DNA of 64,000 nucleotides from the NCBI GenBank assembly GCA_015680685.1, contig MNCI01009104.1:127541-191540 (forward strand), given 5' to 3'. The stretch's first letter is position 1; the number at the start of each line of letters is the position of its first letter. Of this stretch, positions 32,985 to 44,426 are shown piece after piece. The position numbers were made by a program, and so were the translations under genes. Below the pieces are notes generated by a model. It was not told the origin of the DNA. It did no database searches and worked only from the letters and a program-made list of their open reading frames with translations. The stretch comes from Gnetum montanum (Eukaryota; Streptophyta; Gnetopsida; Gnetales; Gnetaceae).

Positions 32985-33760
32985 GGTACCCCAAGGGATC
33001 ATGAAGGTCATGCTAAGTTGATGTTCTAGGTTAATCCTAATCTAGTTGTATCCTAAGAATCCATCTATAAAGGATAAAGGCATGTCTGATCGTAGTATCT
33101 ATAAGTTGATCAATACTAGGCAAAGGGAAGTGATACTTGATAGTTGCTTTATTTTAATTCTCAGAAATCGATGCAAACATTGATACTTTCATTCTTCTTA
33201 GGGACTACCACTATGTTGGAAACCCATTTTGTGTAGTCAATAGCTTAGATGAAACCTACTTAGTAGATTTTTAAGATCTTGTCACGAACTGCTAAGGCCA
33301 AATCAAGTCTAATTTTGCATACTTTTTTCTTAACTAGTCTAATGCTAGGGTCAAGTATGATGTTGTGCTAGAATAAATGTGGGTATAGGCCTGACATATC
33401 CTCATATGACCAAGCAAAGGCCTTAATGTTATCCTATAAGACTTTAGTGACGTCTTGAGCCTGTTGTGGTTCTAGTGAGGAACTTAGTTCAAGGATTTTC
33501 TCCTCACCACTACGTGTTGTGATAGGAACCTCAACTAAACAGTCCTTAGTTATGTCACCAGCCCCATCATCAAGGGTTTTAACTAAGTTTTCTTGATAGA
33601 GGCTATGTGATCAACAAGACTCTCAAGCTCATGAACTAGGAAATTAGGGTCGATATACCATTCTACATCACCATGTGATCCATGTAGGTACAAAGGTAAA
33701 TTGATTTGCTCTCAAGTACTCATACTTTAATCTTGCATTTCAACCAAAAGCATATTAAGC
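32985..33760 (-). pseudogene. Element D (Tat-type) RT, N-terminal part and linker
   Basis: The sequence aligns closely with B 47150-47900 at the DNA level. It reads in the same order on the minus strand: the linker to RT (near 33700-33400), the region before the RT, then the FPLP and TPWGT-type blocks (ending near 32985). Many stops. Homology ends near 32960, so the RT C-terminus, RNase H and integrase are deleted before the polypurine tract at 32768. Confidence 0.75.
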
Positions 33761-33949
33761 AGCACCTAGGTAAAAGTAAATAAACATTGGTAAAATGCTA
33801 TAAAATTATGCAAATACATGCTATTCTAATGCAAACAAGGTCATCCAAGGCTATAAATAGAGTAAAAATAAGCAAATAAGATATAGTAAGGGCCAGACAA
33901 AGGGCCACTAAGGGTTAAGCAAAGGAAATTAAGGCTACACATGGTCAAT

Positions 33950-34340
33950 AAAGGTCACAATTTTACTAGTTTTAGGTCTTAACAGGCCATGAAGCCAGTT
34001 TAAGGCCTTAGTAGGTCATGACACCAATTTAAGGCCATAGCAGGCCATAGCCACATGGTGTTAAATGGTGGATAGGAAGGGTCAAACCCCACTATCTAAT
34101 ACTAATAAAAGGCTAAACAAGACTATATAAGGCTATAGTGTATAGAATAAAGGGCTAACATATTGAGTTAGGAAGTAGTGGTGAGGCTAAACAAGGTTAC
34201 CAATGCACGATAAATTGTGATATGATAAGAAAAGATCAAATAAGGCTAAGTGAGACACATATGGTGAATCTTGGTCAAAACATGGTAAAAAAGGATTAGT
34301 TTCTACCAGTTTTGTGCCTTAGCAGGCCATGGTTTGAGGC
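33950..34340. repeat. Minisatellite with AGTTTAAGGCCATAGCAGGC core (D)
   Basis: Diverged copies at 33965-33995, 33999-34025, 34026-34053 and 34307-34331, each with AGTTTWAGGCCWTAGCAGGCCAT. The same core occurs in B at 44080-44400 and 53720-54015. Confidence 0.65.
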
Positions 34341-34470
34341 TGCAAGGCTCATAGGCTAGTTTGGACATCAATCAAGGTTGTTTGGGCTGAAAATCAAGGG
34401 TTTAAAGGCTTTCACACTAGATTCCCCACTTCCCCCCACACCCCCCAAACCACTGCCACCACCACACCCC

Positions 34471-34573
34471 NNNNNNNNNNNNNNNNNNNNNNNNNNNNNN
34501 NNNNNNNNNNNNNNNNNNNNNNNNNNNNNNNNNNNNNNNNNNNNNNNNNNNNNNNNNNNNNNNNNNNNNNNNN
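34471..34573. other. Assembly gap (103 N)
   Basis: A run of N bounded by C-rich sequence on the left and a (TC)10 microsatellite on the right (34574-34593). Low complexity probably caused the break. Reading frames through it are meaningless. Confidence 0.98.
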
Positions 34574-34594
34574 TCTCTCTCTCTCTCTCTCTCT

Positions 34595-36875
34595 TATTTC
34601 CATCCTGGCTAGTATGGAACAAGTGGCCCCCAACATGGGGAAAATATCCAGAGGATTTCCAAGGCTTATTTTGACTAGTTTTTAACTCTTGGTGGCTTGT
34701 ATGTCTGCATACTTGACTGGGGAAGGTCATAGGCTAATTTTGACACCTATTTTCAACCTCTGTGACCTTCCTTTTAAGCCTAAAAGTGTCTTCCATGTTG
34801 GTTCCATGTTGGCCAACATGGATCGAGCATGGAAACCAAGGAAAACATGTTGCATGACATCCAAACAATAGAAATTTGGTTTTGGGGTCTTCCCAAGCCA
34901 ACACAAGGCTAGATCAGTCAAAATTGGTCACTTCAAAGGTCACAAAAGGCCAAAACAAAAGCCATGAAGTCATATCCCCTTATCTTCATGCTATCTAGTA
35001 TGGTGATCTAAAACAAGGTTAAACAAGGCTGCATGGACAACTGGAACAAAGATCTCATAGTTGTGCATTCCCTAGTTATGTTTTGAGGTCATTTTGAAAG
35101 GGATTTAAGGGCCAAATCAAGCCATGGGTAGTCTCCACATTGGCTAGCATGGAGAAAAGGTGGGACTCTTTCTTTTTCATCTTAAAGTGGTTGGGAGAGA
35201 AAATCAATCAAGTTTCTAGGCCCCTTAGGCTACCAACTATGGTTTCCCAAGTTTTTGACTAATTTTGATCATGTTTGATGGTTGTTTAAGACTATCAAAG
35301 GTCATACCCCCCTTGTCCCACACTAGCAGGATTACTCAAGTGTGTAAGAAGGGAGTTGATGGTTTTTGAGGGTTAAAATGAGGTCAAACAAGTGCAATCT
35401 TAAGGCTATGAAATCTTAGGCTTTCCCGATGTATGTTCTTGGTCTCCTAGAGCATTGATTTTTTGTCTGAGGTGAAAAGGTAGCTCTTCCTTGTTGGCTT
35501 CACATTGGTCAGGAAGAAAGGATTTCCACTATGAAAGAATCATAGATCTTAGTTCTAGGTCAATTTCAACAATAATCAACATGCATGTGTGCTCCTAAGG
35601 CTGCCCTTGTCAAGGGTTAGGGTTTAGGATCAAAATCAATTATTTTTAAGGACTTTTTAGTGGTTTTATGGCTTACTTCCTTCGTTCCACAATGGCGTCA
35701 CATTGGCCAGCATGGAACAAGCTAGAAAGATCAAAAGGAATTAAATTTTGGCTATGTTTGGTCTATTTTTAAGGTTTGAAGGATTTAAAGTGTGTTGAAA
35801 GGGTTCTAAGGTGCATGCAGGGTTATTTGATGTTATTTTGAGGTGTTTATGAGTTCCAAATAAGCCCCCTCTTCATCTCCATGCTGGCCAACACAAAACC
35901 AACTAGGAAGACTAGAGGGAATAAATTGTTAGCTATTTTAGATCAATTCTAATTGTGCATGTATAGTTCCAAAGTTGTTGCCATCGATAGTCAAGGCCTA
36001 AGATCAAAATTTGTTAATTTCAAGGGTTTCATAGTGATTTTTTACCTTATTCCCTTGGTTCCACATTGGCTCCATGCTAGCTAGCATGGAACTAGCAAGG
36101 AAGACCTTAGGGGATTGATTTTTAGTTATATTTAATCATTTTAAGAAAGTGTGGTGACTCTCGAAAATGCTACTAGTGTTGTAGGGTAGGTACAAGGTAA
36201 TTTGATGATATTTTGGTACATCTATGACCTCCCATGAACCTTCCTAGCTACATCCATGCTAGCACCACTCTGGCCAAGATGGAAGAGAGGTGTGCTTAGC
36301 ATGGAGGCCAAGAAACTCATGAAAAATAATCATTTCTAAAAACTTTTAGCTGTCGGAGCCTCTGTGAAGGTTGGGTTATCATAGAAGTTCATTTGGAGGA
36401 AAATATTAATATTTTTTAGCCATCCCTCCTTCATCCACACTGGCTCCACTCTAGCCAACACGAATAGGATCTCCCCCCAACATGGATGAACTTGGAGTCA
36501 AGTTTTAGGCCACTTTCAATAGGTTTTGACAGGGTTTCAAAGTTGTTGGGGCTATAGAGGGTTGAGGTTCATAATTTAGTGTTGAAATTAATTGAGTTAG
36601 AGGCTCCTATGTGGCCATAAAATTATTCCCCTCCCTTTTTTCCATGCTAGGCAAGGTGTCCTCAATGTGGAAGGAAGGGGGTTATGAATTCTTGCCATTT
36701 TTTGACTATTTTTGTAATGTTTAAAGACTTTAAGAGACTTCAGCAAGGTCTATAGGTCACTAGGGTAGGTCATTGGGATGTTTATGGCTATAGAGAAGGT
36801 TACACTACACACCCCTAGAGCATCCACACTGGCTAGAATGGAGAGTGGGGTTCACCAATGAGGAGAAGTTTCAAG
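34595..36875. repeat. Diverged array, period about 195 bp, CCATGCTGGCCAGCATGG core (left part)
   Basis: At least eleven modules near 34600, 34800, 35140, 35505, 35695, 35885, 36075, 36265, 36455, 36655 and 36835. Each holds an imperfect palindrome such as CCATGTTGGCCAACATGG (34804-34821) or CACATTGGCCAGCATGGAAC (35699-35718). The flanks share weaker words (TAATTTTGATC, GGTCATACCCC, CTATTTTTAAGG). It continues after F at 39483-40060. It lies in D between the RT fragment and the antisense exon 1. Confidence 0.75.
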
Positions 36876-38090
36876 GATGGTGTTGGCAACCGTTTGGAAT
36901 GCAACCACCAATGAGTGTCCTTGAATAGGATTTAGGTGCTTGTTGGTCTATGGCAACACCAAGGCCCAGATACCTCCAAATAGACTCAATAGTTAATGTG
37001 AGTATGTGTGTGTGCTATCGTGAGAAATGAAACGGTTGGGTTGTGTGTAAAATTGTAAATGACTTATCTTAAAGAGATTCAACCAACTTTGCAAAGTACT
37101 GTGAGTTGTCGAGATTTCCTATTTTGTTCAATTGCCTAGTCTATGCGGTCCTTATAATACCTACTTGTAACAAATAAAGTTTTGCAAAAACATTTGAGCA
37201 CAACTCTGCGAATCTACTTCTAATTTTCCCCAAAGAAAGAGATAGTTCCACAAGAAAACTAGAAATAGAGTGAGATTCAATGGAAATAGAAAGAAGAGAA
37301 AAAGAAAGAAGATTTATGTAAAAATCTCAAATGTTTAAACAAGGTAAAATGATACGAGTAAACACTTCACAATTAAGCTATCCCAAATTCAATAACTGCA
37401 AATTTTTCAAACTTCTAAGGCTCAAATAAGCAATTTCTTCAAGACAATCCTACTATGCTACCCAAAAAAAATTTGTTGCGTAAACTATCACGTACCAGAC
37501 TCTATTTTGGCTAGATAATGGATGTCAAAAATTGCATTCAATAGAACCTTCAAAAGACTTGACAATTTATGATTGAAATACCACGGAGATTCCCTTTAAA
37601 GATAAAAGAAGCTATTCTGGTCCTATCAAAATACCAAAGATTTTTTGAACCCTCTTGACTATTGAATTGTTTAACAACTTGACTACATGCAAAGGCTCTC
37701 TTACAACAATCTAAATAGTGATTCTTATACATTGCACAATAATAAAATTCACTACTAAAATGCTCTTAAGGCTTTCAAACACAAGCTCTTCTATGAAAAA
37801 ATTTTAATAGAAATTTTCTATCATCCAACAAGAACAATAAGAGCAATCTAAAAATCCCAAAATTACTTGCCAAGCATGATACTATCTAAACCACTAGCTA
37901 AACAATTTAAACAGAATTAAAAAAAAGCATAACTCATAGGACTATGACAAAGAGGCTGAAATTTTGTCTTTAACAAGTCATCTTACAAGCAATCTTTCAC
38001 AATGTCTTCTTTACAAATGCTCTTCCCCCCAGCCACCAAGACCCAAAGCGAGATCCCCCTCAGAGACCCCTTTCCTTCCTACCCTTGAAG

Positions 38091-38101
38091 CCCTTTTATA
38101 G
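38091..38101 (-). promoter_or_regulatory. TATA-like box in F
   Basis: CTATAAAAGGG on the minus strand, followed by GCTTCAAGGGTAGG. It is the best promoter-like word in F. Confidence 0.5.
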
Positions 38102-38976
38102 TAACCTCAAGGTAGTTACAATCATCATGAGAAGGTGAGGTAAGTTACAAACATTATGGGTGGTTATAACCATCATAGAGATAAAAAAGCTGCAGTTGAC
38201 AAGTGTCCCATTTAGTTGCCAAGTGGCCCATTCAGTTGCCAAGTGGTCACCATGGAGATAAAAAAGTTATAGTTGACAAGTGGCCTTTGTAGTGGTTATA
38301 ACCACCATTTTAATTGAGAAGCTACAATTGTCATGAAATTACAACATTTATACGAAATTTAAAATGAATCCAAGTATCTAATGGCTATATTCACCATGGG
38401 GCTAATATCTTGTAGTTGCAACCATCATGATAGACTAGGGAGCCATGGAGGACTCATGTTTCGTTTCTACATGTCTCATTATGGTATGGCCATAAATATA
38501 TTCATATTTCAATTTTATGGTCCCAAACAACCATAGTAACTTATCCAAACTGGTACCCATTTATCTATATTATTATTTTTCTTATGTCACTCCCAATTTA
38601 TGTGCAAATTCTCTAGATCATGAGGATGTTCAGCTTTTTGGAATAATAAAATCGTAGTCAAGATGTCTGCAGTGTATTTTTCACGAATTATTGCGTGAGC
38701 TTGTTTCATCAAGAGTAATGCTTGAACTGAAACTGGGATAATGAGCAACGCCAACTCCCTCCTATGCAAATACTTCAAATTAACAGGAAATCTACCACTG
38801 TTAATCATCAAGATTCTGACGTGCAACAAAGAAATGAAGAATTTCACCATTTGCTAGTGTGGTATTGTTACTAGAACAACTACAAATTCATCCCTGCTGA
38901 GTCACTAGTGTCATCTAGATACACTGAAGCTCTATTTTAGTGACAGTTATTCAGTGTCAGAAGGTTTGAAACTCTG

Positions 38977-39360
38977 TTGAGCATCCCACCAATTTTTGCA
39001 CGAACTGTACGCACCCTACACCAGTGGAGCCAAAGGCGTAATGGAAATGATTACAACCATCGTTCTCAGCGAGACCTCCATGTGTGCTCTGCGTTCACTG
39101 AATTTTTGGGACCAGATTCTTGGCACGATGCCCTTGTCTACCATGATTTAAGATTTCCATCAGCTACGGTTACGCACTACATTTTTCTTGGAGTTTTATT
39201 TCTCTACCATGCCCTGGTGCTCTGTCAAATACGAGCTAGAAATCCTATTGCATTTTTGCCCTTTTATGCAAAGAATCCACTCTCTGTATACTACGGATTA
39301 TTGAAGGAGATCTTCTTTTTCTTTTGTAGGTTCCAGGAGCAAATGATAATTGTGGTTTAG
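38977..39360 (+). other. Unassigned 127-codon open frame inside F
   Basis: An open frame from ATG to TAG in F, with normal-looking composition (RTVRTLHQWSQRRNGNDYNH, FLGPDSWHDALVYHDLRF). A pyrimidine tract ending TTTTGTAG lies at 39320-39329. I do not recognise it. It runs antisense to the presumed LTR orientation, and no promoter or homologue supports it. The opposite strand at 38850-38587 also has an open frame of 87 codons (ELALLIIPVSVQALLLMKQA). Either may be a captured fragment or chance. Confidence 0.25.
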
Positions 39361-39482
39361 GGTTCTAACTGCCTAAAATCCTTGCCCTAGATTTACCTAG
39401 GGCTTCTTGTGTTTTTATTTCTAAATTTAATTTTATTATACCAACCTATTCCATGAAATGGCCAAAATGTGCCAACAGATGG

Positions 39483-40060
39483 AAATCAACTCAAAATGTG
39501 GCTACTATCAATTATTGGAGGTCATGGGGAAGCATATGGGCTATTAAGATGAAACTTATGGTCACTTAGGGCTTGAATAAGGGTTTTAGGTCATACCCCT
39601 TGAGCCTCCATGCTGGGTAGTGTGGAGGGGGGGATTTACCTATGTGGGGAAGCTAAGTCCAAAGTTTTCATGTACTTTCAACTATGTTTGATGAGGTTTC
39701 ATGGCTACTAAGAGTAATTAGAGGGGTTCTAGGTCATGTGGGCCCACTTCAGGGGTCAGATCTAGGCCTGATGGGCTTTGGGAGGGGTAAGTGTAGGTGT
39801 TACTCCCTAGCTCCATGTTGGGCAATGTTGCCTTAGCATGGAAGCTCAACATGGCCAAATTTATTGAGACCAAGCCCGCCTTTGTAGTCCAAGGTTGGAT
39901 GAGATGGATCGCAGCTACCTGAGATGGCAAGGGAGTTAGTGTGGAAGCATGGTAAGGCTATAGGGGTTGGTATCCATGCTGCCTAACATGGATACAATCT
40001 AGCATGGATACAAGGATGCATGGGTTGTGGATGCTCCAAGGGGTTAAAACCCTAGTGTTG
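39483..40060. repeat. Diverged 195-bp array, right part
   Basis: A continuation of the array beyond F with modules at 39603-39628, 39810-39845 and 39979-40011 (CTCCATGCTG...TGTGGAG, CCATGCTGCCTAACATGG). Confidence 0.7.
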
Positions 40061-40456
40061 ATGGAGTTTTTAGTCTAGTATTAGAGCATATGATGGGGCC
40101 CACTGCCCAAAATTCAAAAATTTAAACTTAAGCTTTTGTTTCCCACCATCCCCAACATAGGAAAGACTCCCTCCTCACCAACCCCCCACCCCCCACCCTA
40201 CTACCTTTGCACTTCAATGCACAAAATTAACAATGGGAGTATGAGTGAAAATGTTTAGGTTTATGTTTGGTTTTTATTGTTGATTTTGCTAAGTTTTGGT
40301 CACCAACTATCATTCTCCACCATAGCATACTTACTAAATCTCTTGTAGAGATTCCAACCCTCAACCACCATCAATCCTCACCATGGAAGCACTAAATCTT
40401 CCTCCTAGCTAGTATAGAGGTTTTAGCTTCCAAGCTTCTTCAACATTGGTGCAATA

Positions 40457-40581
40457 ATGATGAAGAAACATGGAGGTAGTAGTAAAAACTCAAAGATGTA
40501 TGCTACTGATAATGTAGCCAAGAATATCTCCCAACTTCCTAAGTTGATTACCATTTAGACATCCTCCTTGCTACCTCCCAG
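40457..40581 (+). pseudogene. Element D antisense gene, exon 1
   Basis: Starts ATGATGAAGAAACATGGAGG and encodes a basic N-terminus (MKKHGGSSKNSKMYATDN, then SQLPKLITI), with one stop. It ends CCCAG|GTATGT, a good 5' splice site, leaving two bases of a split codon. Exon 1 of the B copy (48496-48644) has the same start (MKEKGRVNASQGKGKRQ), the same phase and a splice site at the corresponding place. The next exon is beyond B, at 60184. The gene runs opposite to D pol. Confidence 0.65.
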
Positions 40582-41538
40582 GTATGTCAATCGTTGATAT
40601 TTTCTCTAGTTTCCCAACTATTTTTGTGCTTTTTCTCACTAAAGAAAAGGTCATTTTCATTAGATCTACTTGAAAGGGCTTGATGCAATTGAATTTTGAG
40701 TAAATCCAACATCATATCTTGGCCATTTCTACATGGATCTAAAGTTGTTTGGTCATTCAATCTTTGGTAGATTTGATTTTTGAAATAGGCTTATTTTTGT
40801 ATGCGTGTAAGCAAATTTGTCGATTTTTTACTAAAAAAAAGGCTACATTTTTGCAAAATATAATGTCATGGCTCTTTAGGGTTATGTTTAAGCTTTACAT
40901 TGGTTATGGTCTCATCCAATTTTGGTTCATAACGATGAAGTTATGGTTGTTTTAATTAGGATGTGTAATTAGAATTTGTGCCATTTTTCATATTTTCGTC
41001 CAAATTTATGAAATTTTTCTGAATAAACGGCAAGGGATTTGAATTTTTGCTAAGTGTGGGTATGTATGACACGATTTGAGCTTTCAAAAAATGATAGAAC
41101 CACTTTTTTGGAGCTCATACAAATTTTTGGTGAATGTTTTACCAACCCTGTGAAAAAAGGAATTTATGTTGACACCTATGATTATGAAAATTTGGCTATG
41201 GCTCATGTAAAATTGGTTATGTTTTTTTTTTTTGTACTAGCTATGGCTGAAAAGCTTTTGATTTCAAGATTCCTCTAGTTGTGGAATCACTGAAATCAAA
41301 GCTTTCAAGAATTTTTTATAAAGTTTTAACTGTAGTCGTGTTAATTAGTCTTAATTCTAGTTGTAGCACTTTACCCCTTGAAGCTGGGTGTTATTGACAT
41401 CCTTAGAGATTCCTCTTGCCAACTTCATGCCCCTGGGGATGCCTAAATATGTAAACTATGTTCTAAAGTTGGTTTCATGAGAAATAGAGATTTTTTTCTA
41501 TTTTTAGTAGGTTTTCTCCTATGGTTGTTCTTTCTAGG
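40582..41538 (+). other. Element D antisense gene, intron 1 (left part)
   Basis: T-rich non-coding sequence following the splice site at 40582. It is interrupted at 41538 by B and continues at 59936-60183. The short open frames here are T-rich and unconvincing. Confidence 0.5.
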
Positions 41539-43339
41539 TGTACTGACCTAAATCGTTGGTGTAAGGCTAGAAGGGAAAACAAACACCGAAAGATCATCGA
41601 GTAGACACAGCTGACCTTGCCTTCGCCTGAGGGCAAGCTGGAAAAGAAAATGAAGGTAGAGTGCATTGGATGGTCTACACACAAATCAACCAAGGACTTC
41701 TCCGAGTGTAAACTATGGCTTGTGCTGGGGTTATCGTAACTGATGTTTTAAATGTAAATAGAGCGCACGAAATGTAAATAGAAATGTATACAAAACTGGT
41801 ATTGTAAACAAAATATAAATTGAATGTAAAAAAAAAAGCAAACAATATAATGGCTGGTAAAACGAACTGTATTGTATTGCTTAGAAAATATGTGCACCGG
41901 TCAAAGCGTAGCTGCATGTGTAGATGGCAAGTCAAGCGTCAAGCCCTGGGGTGATGTGATGTATTTCAAGAGTGCTTGGATGCTAGGAGTCAAGTATGCC
42001 CGAGCATCCAAGGATTGCTAGTCTAAGTTTCCTAAGCCGTCAACCTTCAAAATTGCCAACCCCGTTTATGTGAATTGACAGGGTATTTATAGGGTTGGGC
42101 CAGGCTCGGGTGCGGAATCCAAGAATTGAATCAACGGCTAGGAGATGAGAGGAAAGCGGATCAAGTGACATGTGTCCAATGGACAGTTGTATGTGAGTTG
42201 GACATGTGTGGGCAAGCTATGTTCTGAACCAGGTACATTGTATCTTACAACGTGCGACAACTTACTCAAGCTAGCTTACGCTCATGGAAGCACACACAAT
42301 TCGGAGTGTAAGAGCCTAACAAATGACAAATGATGAAATCACAATGTACAACAAGAGAAATTAACTCTGGCTTGCTTGAAACTTATGGATCTTTGAATTG
42401 ACTATCACAGGATGTCGATTTGAGTGGTTTTGTGGCTGTTTGAGGTGTCTTTTCCTGACAAGAACTTCCAGCATGAGGTGATTTTGTCACAATGTGTCCT
42501 CAGCGTGCACATGCTACACTCACACTGCACTCACACTACAGCATGTCCCCAGCATGACCTTAGCGTGAGTGACTTGAAAGTAATGCATTTCACTCCATAT
42601 TTTGATTTTTGAAGCCTAATTCTTGAGTACAACAGTTTCTTGTCTGTGTCTGACCCTGAGAGTGATCTGAAAATCAAAAACTTACCTTGAAATTGCCTTG
42701 TTTTGAGCCACCTTTGGCAGCTCACGCTGGACTCACGTTGCAGCGTGACCATAGCGTGAGCTGTAGCATGACCACAGCGTGAGCCACAAAAATTGCCATT
42801 TTTGGCCTCAAAGACTGAAATTCTGAACACTGAAGGTTGAAGTTGTCAACAATGAACTCTGAGGGTGACTTGATCTTTGGAAATCAAGTCATTTCAACTC
42901 AGTTTTGAGGCTCCTAGAGTTGGTTACACTGGACTCATGCTGCCAGCATGAGTGTAGCATGACCATAGCGTGAACTGCAGCATGTGTGTGGAAATGTGAA
43001 CAGTTTGTCTCCAAATTCGAATTTCTAAATGTTGAAACCTAGAGTGGATATCAGTGGCCCTCATGGATGGCTTGCACTCTCAAATTTTGACCATTTTTGA
43101 CTTGATTTGGAGGCTTCTAGGGTTGGTCACGTTGGACTCACGCTGCCAGCATGACCTGCAGTGTGAGTCTGAAAATTTACAATTTCCAGCGTGTGTTGCC
43201 CAGGATAAGCTAGCATGTGTTGCCTAGGATAAGCCAGCATGAGTGAGCTTGACTTAGTCCAATTTTTACCTCCCAAAGGTCAAGAGGACTTTGAGTTATT
43301 CTTGCTTCAAAGTGTTAGGCTGAAATTAGTGGTGTTTCA
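41539..43339 (-). mobile_element. B 3' LTR
   Basis: 1,801 bp. A minus-strand TATA block CTATAAATACC lies at 42082-42092. The U3 (42095-43339) carries four modules near 42500, 42725, 42925 and 43130 built from TCACGCTG...CAGCGTGA words. Near 43180-43240 it has an extra tandem copy of GTGTTGCCYAGGATAAGC that the partner LTR lacks, which explains most of the 37-bp length difference. Confidence 0.94.
42082..42092 (-). promoter_or_regulatory. TATA box of the B 3' LTR
   Basis: CTATAAATACC on the minus strand, preceded by GGCCCAACC. It is conserved at 58713-58723 in the other LTR. Confidence 0.7.
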
Positions 43340-43352
43340 TTGGCCCCTCTTT
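43340..43352 (-). other. B polypurine tract
   Basis: On the minus strand AAAGAGGGGCCAA directly abuts the TGAAACACC start of the 3' LTR. Confidence 0.85.
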
Positions 43353-44426
43353 GTTGATGTCTGGAGGAATCCACCCGAGAGCATCGACAAAGAAGTGCAA
43401 AACACCATGAACAACCAAGTACCAAACATTAATCGTTAATCCTTGGCTGGACGTCATCGCACCATGTTCAAAAGTACATGGGATTGGGGGAATGCAGTTC
43501 AAGATGCAAGGGGATTGGTTGTCACTGGGGAAATCCAGGGATATGATTACTGTTGGAATTGTGAGATAGGAATGCTCTCACATGAACAAATTATATCATT
43601 GGTCCTCGTCAATAGTCGATTTTCAGCAGACTCGGAGCCAAGACATAGGGGGCGTGCGTTCTTTGGAGAAATGGGACTCTTGTGGAGTGTTTACAGGGCC
43701 CATTGTAAACAACCAAAGCCACGTGATGATACATGATCTTTTTGAGATATGAGTGTAACTTATTTCCAAGATAATTGCCTTCTCTCCTAGGGCTTGTATA
43801 AGAATAGCCAATAGTCTTTGGTTTATGATGTGTCATCCTGCAAACAAAACTCCAAGAAGACAAGAAAACCACAAATGAAATGGTTAACTAAGCACTTTAA
43901 ACTTGAGAACAGCCAAGGAGATTGAGCCACCATGTGCAATTTCAAAGTGGACAGAATCATGAGCAGCATCAGTTTCATCAGGGTCCATGAGACAAATTAT
44001 GCAGCAAGTCTTTGTGAAACAAGCATAGCCAATTGTAACAACACTTCTTTTTAAATTTTTCTTGGTCATTGATGATTTCGCTAGTTTATAGTCTTAGCGA
44101 ACTGTTTTGGGTTAGTTTCATGTCATAACCCCTTAGACGGTGCTAGTTTAGCATCGTAGCGGATGATGCATTGCTAGATTATAGTCGTAGCAGACTGTAA
44201 AGAGGCAAACTAGTTTATAGTCTTAGTGGACTCTGGATGCTAGTTTCACGTCATGGTAGACAGATGTGGCAGTTTAGTGTCATACCGGACAAAGCTCTGT
44301 GGTGTCGGTTTATTGTCATGACTCCAAGACTATTCTGTGGTATCAGTTTTAAGTCATGATGCTAGGACTTTTCTGTGGTATCAGTTTTAAGTCATGATGC
44401 TAGAACTTTTACGTACCTCAATTTCA
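43353..44426 (-). other. B 3' untranslated region
   Basis: Between integrase and polypurine tract. I recognise no coding. The left half has open frames of under 100 codons on both strands, none familiar. The right half is the minisatellite at 44080-44400. Confidence 0.6.
44080..44400. repeat. Minisatellite with AGTTTATAGTCTTAGCGGAC core (B, 3' side)
   Basis: About nine diverged copies of a unit near 30-45 bp, such as TAGTTTATAGTCTTAGCGAA, CTAGTTTAGCATCGTAGCGG, CAGTTTAGTGTCATACCGGA and GTATCAGTTTTAAGTCATGA. They are related to the copies at 53720-54015 and in D. Confidence 0.75.

Larger units (their letters stand above)
36881..39477 (-). mobile_element. F: solo-LTR-like insertion with TSD GATGG
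   Basis: A 2,597-bp unit with inverted ends TGTTGGC...GCCAACA and perfect 5-bp target duplications GATGG (36876-36880, 39478-39482). It interrupts the 195-bp array, and removing it restores the spacing of the array. The ends and 5-bp duplication are those of an LTR. No primer site, polypurine tract or internal repeat is seen, so a solo LTR is most likely. CTATAAAAGGG on the minus strand (38091-38101) suggests minus orientation, with a U3 of about 1.4 kb. The U3 has repeated AGTTGCCAAGTGG words (38194-38293). A short non-LTR transposon is a less likely alternative. Confidence 0.8.

Noticed and set aside
34368-34730. Open frames crossing the N run on both strands
   Set aside because: They exist only because N codons are read as X.
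38587-38850. 87-codon minus-strand frame in F as a host gene exon
   Set aside because: No recognisable domain, no clear splice sites in phase, and it lies within a mobile unit.
41675-41935. Phe/Tyr-rich minus-strand frame
   Set aside because: Within the B LTR; AT-rich composition produces it, and the partner LTR does not keep it open.
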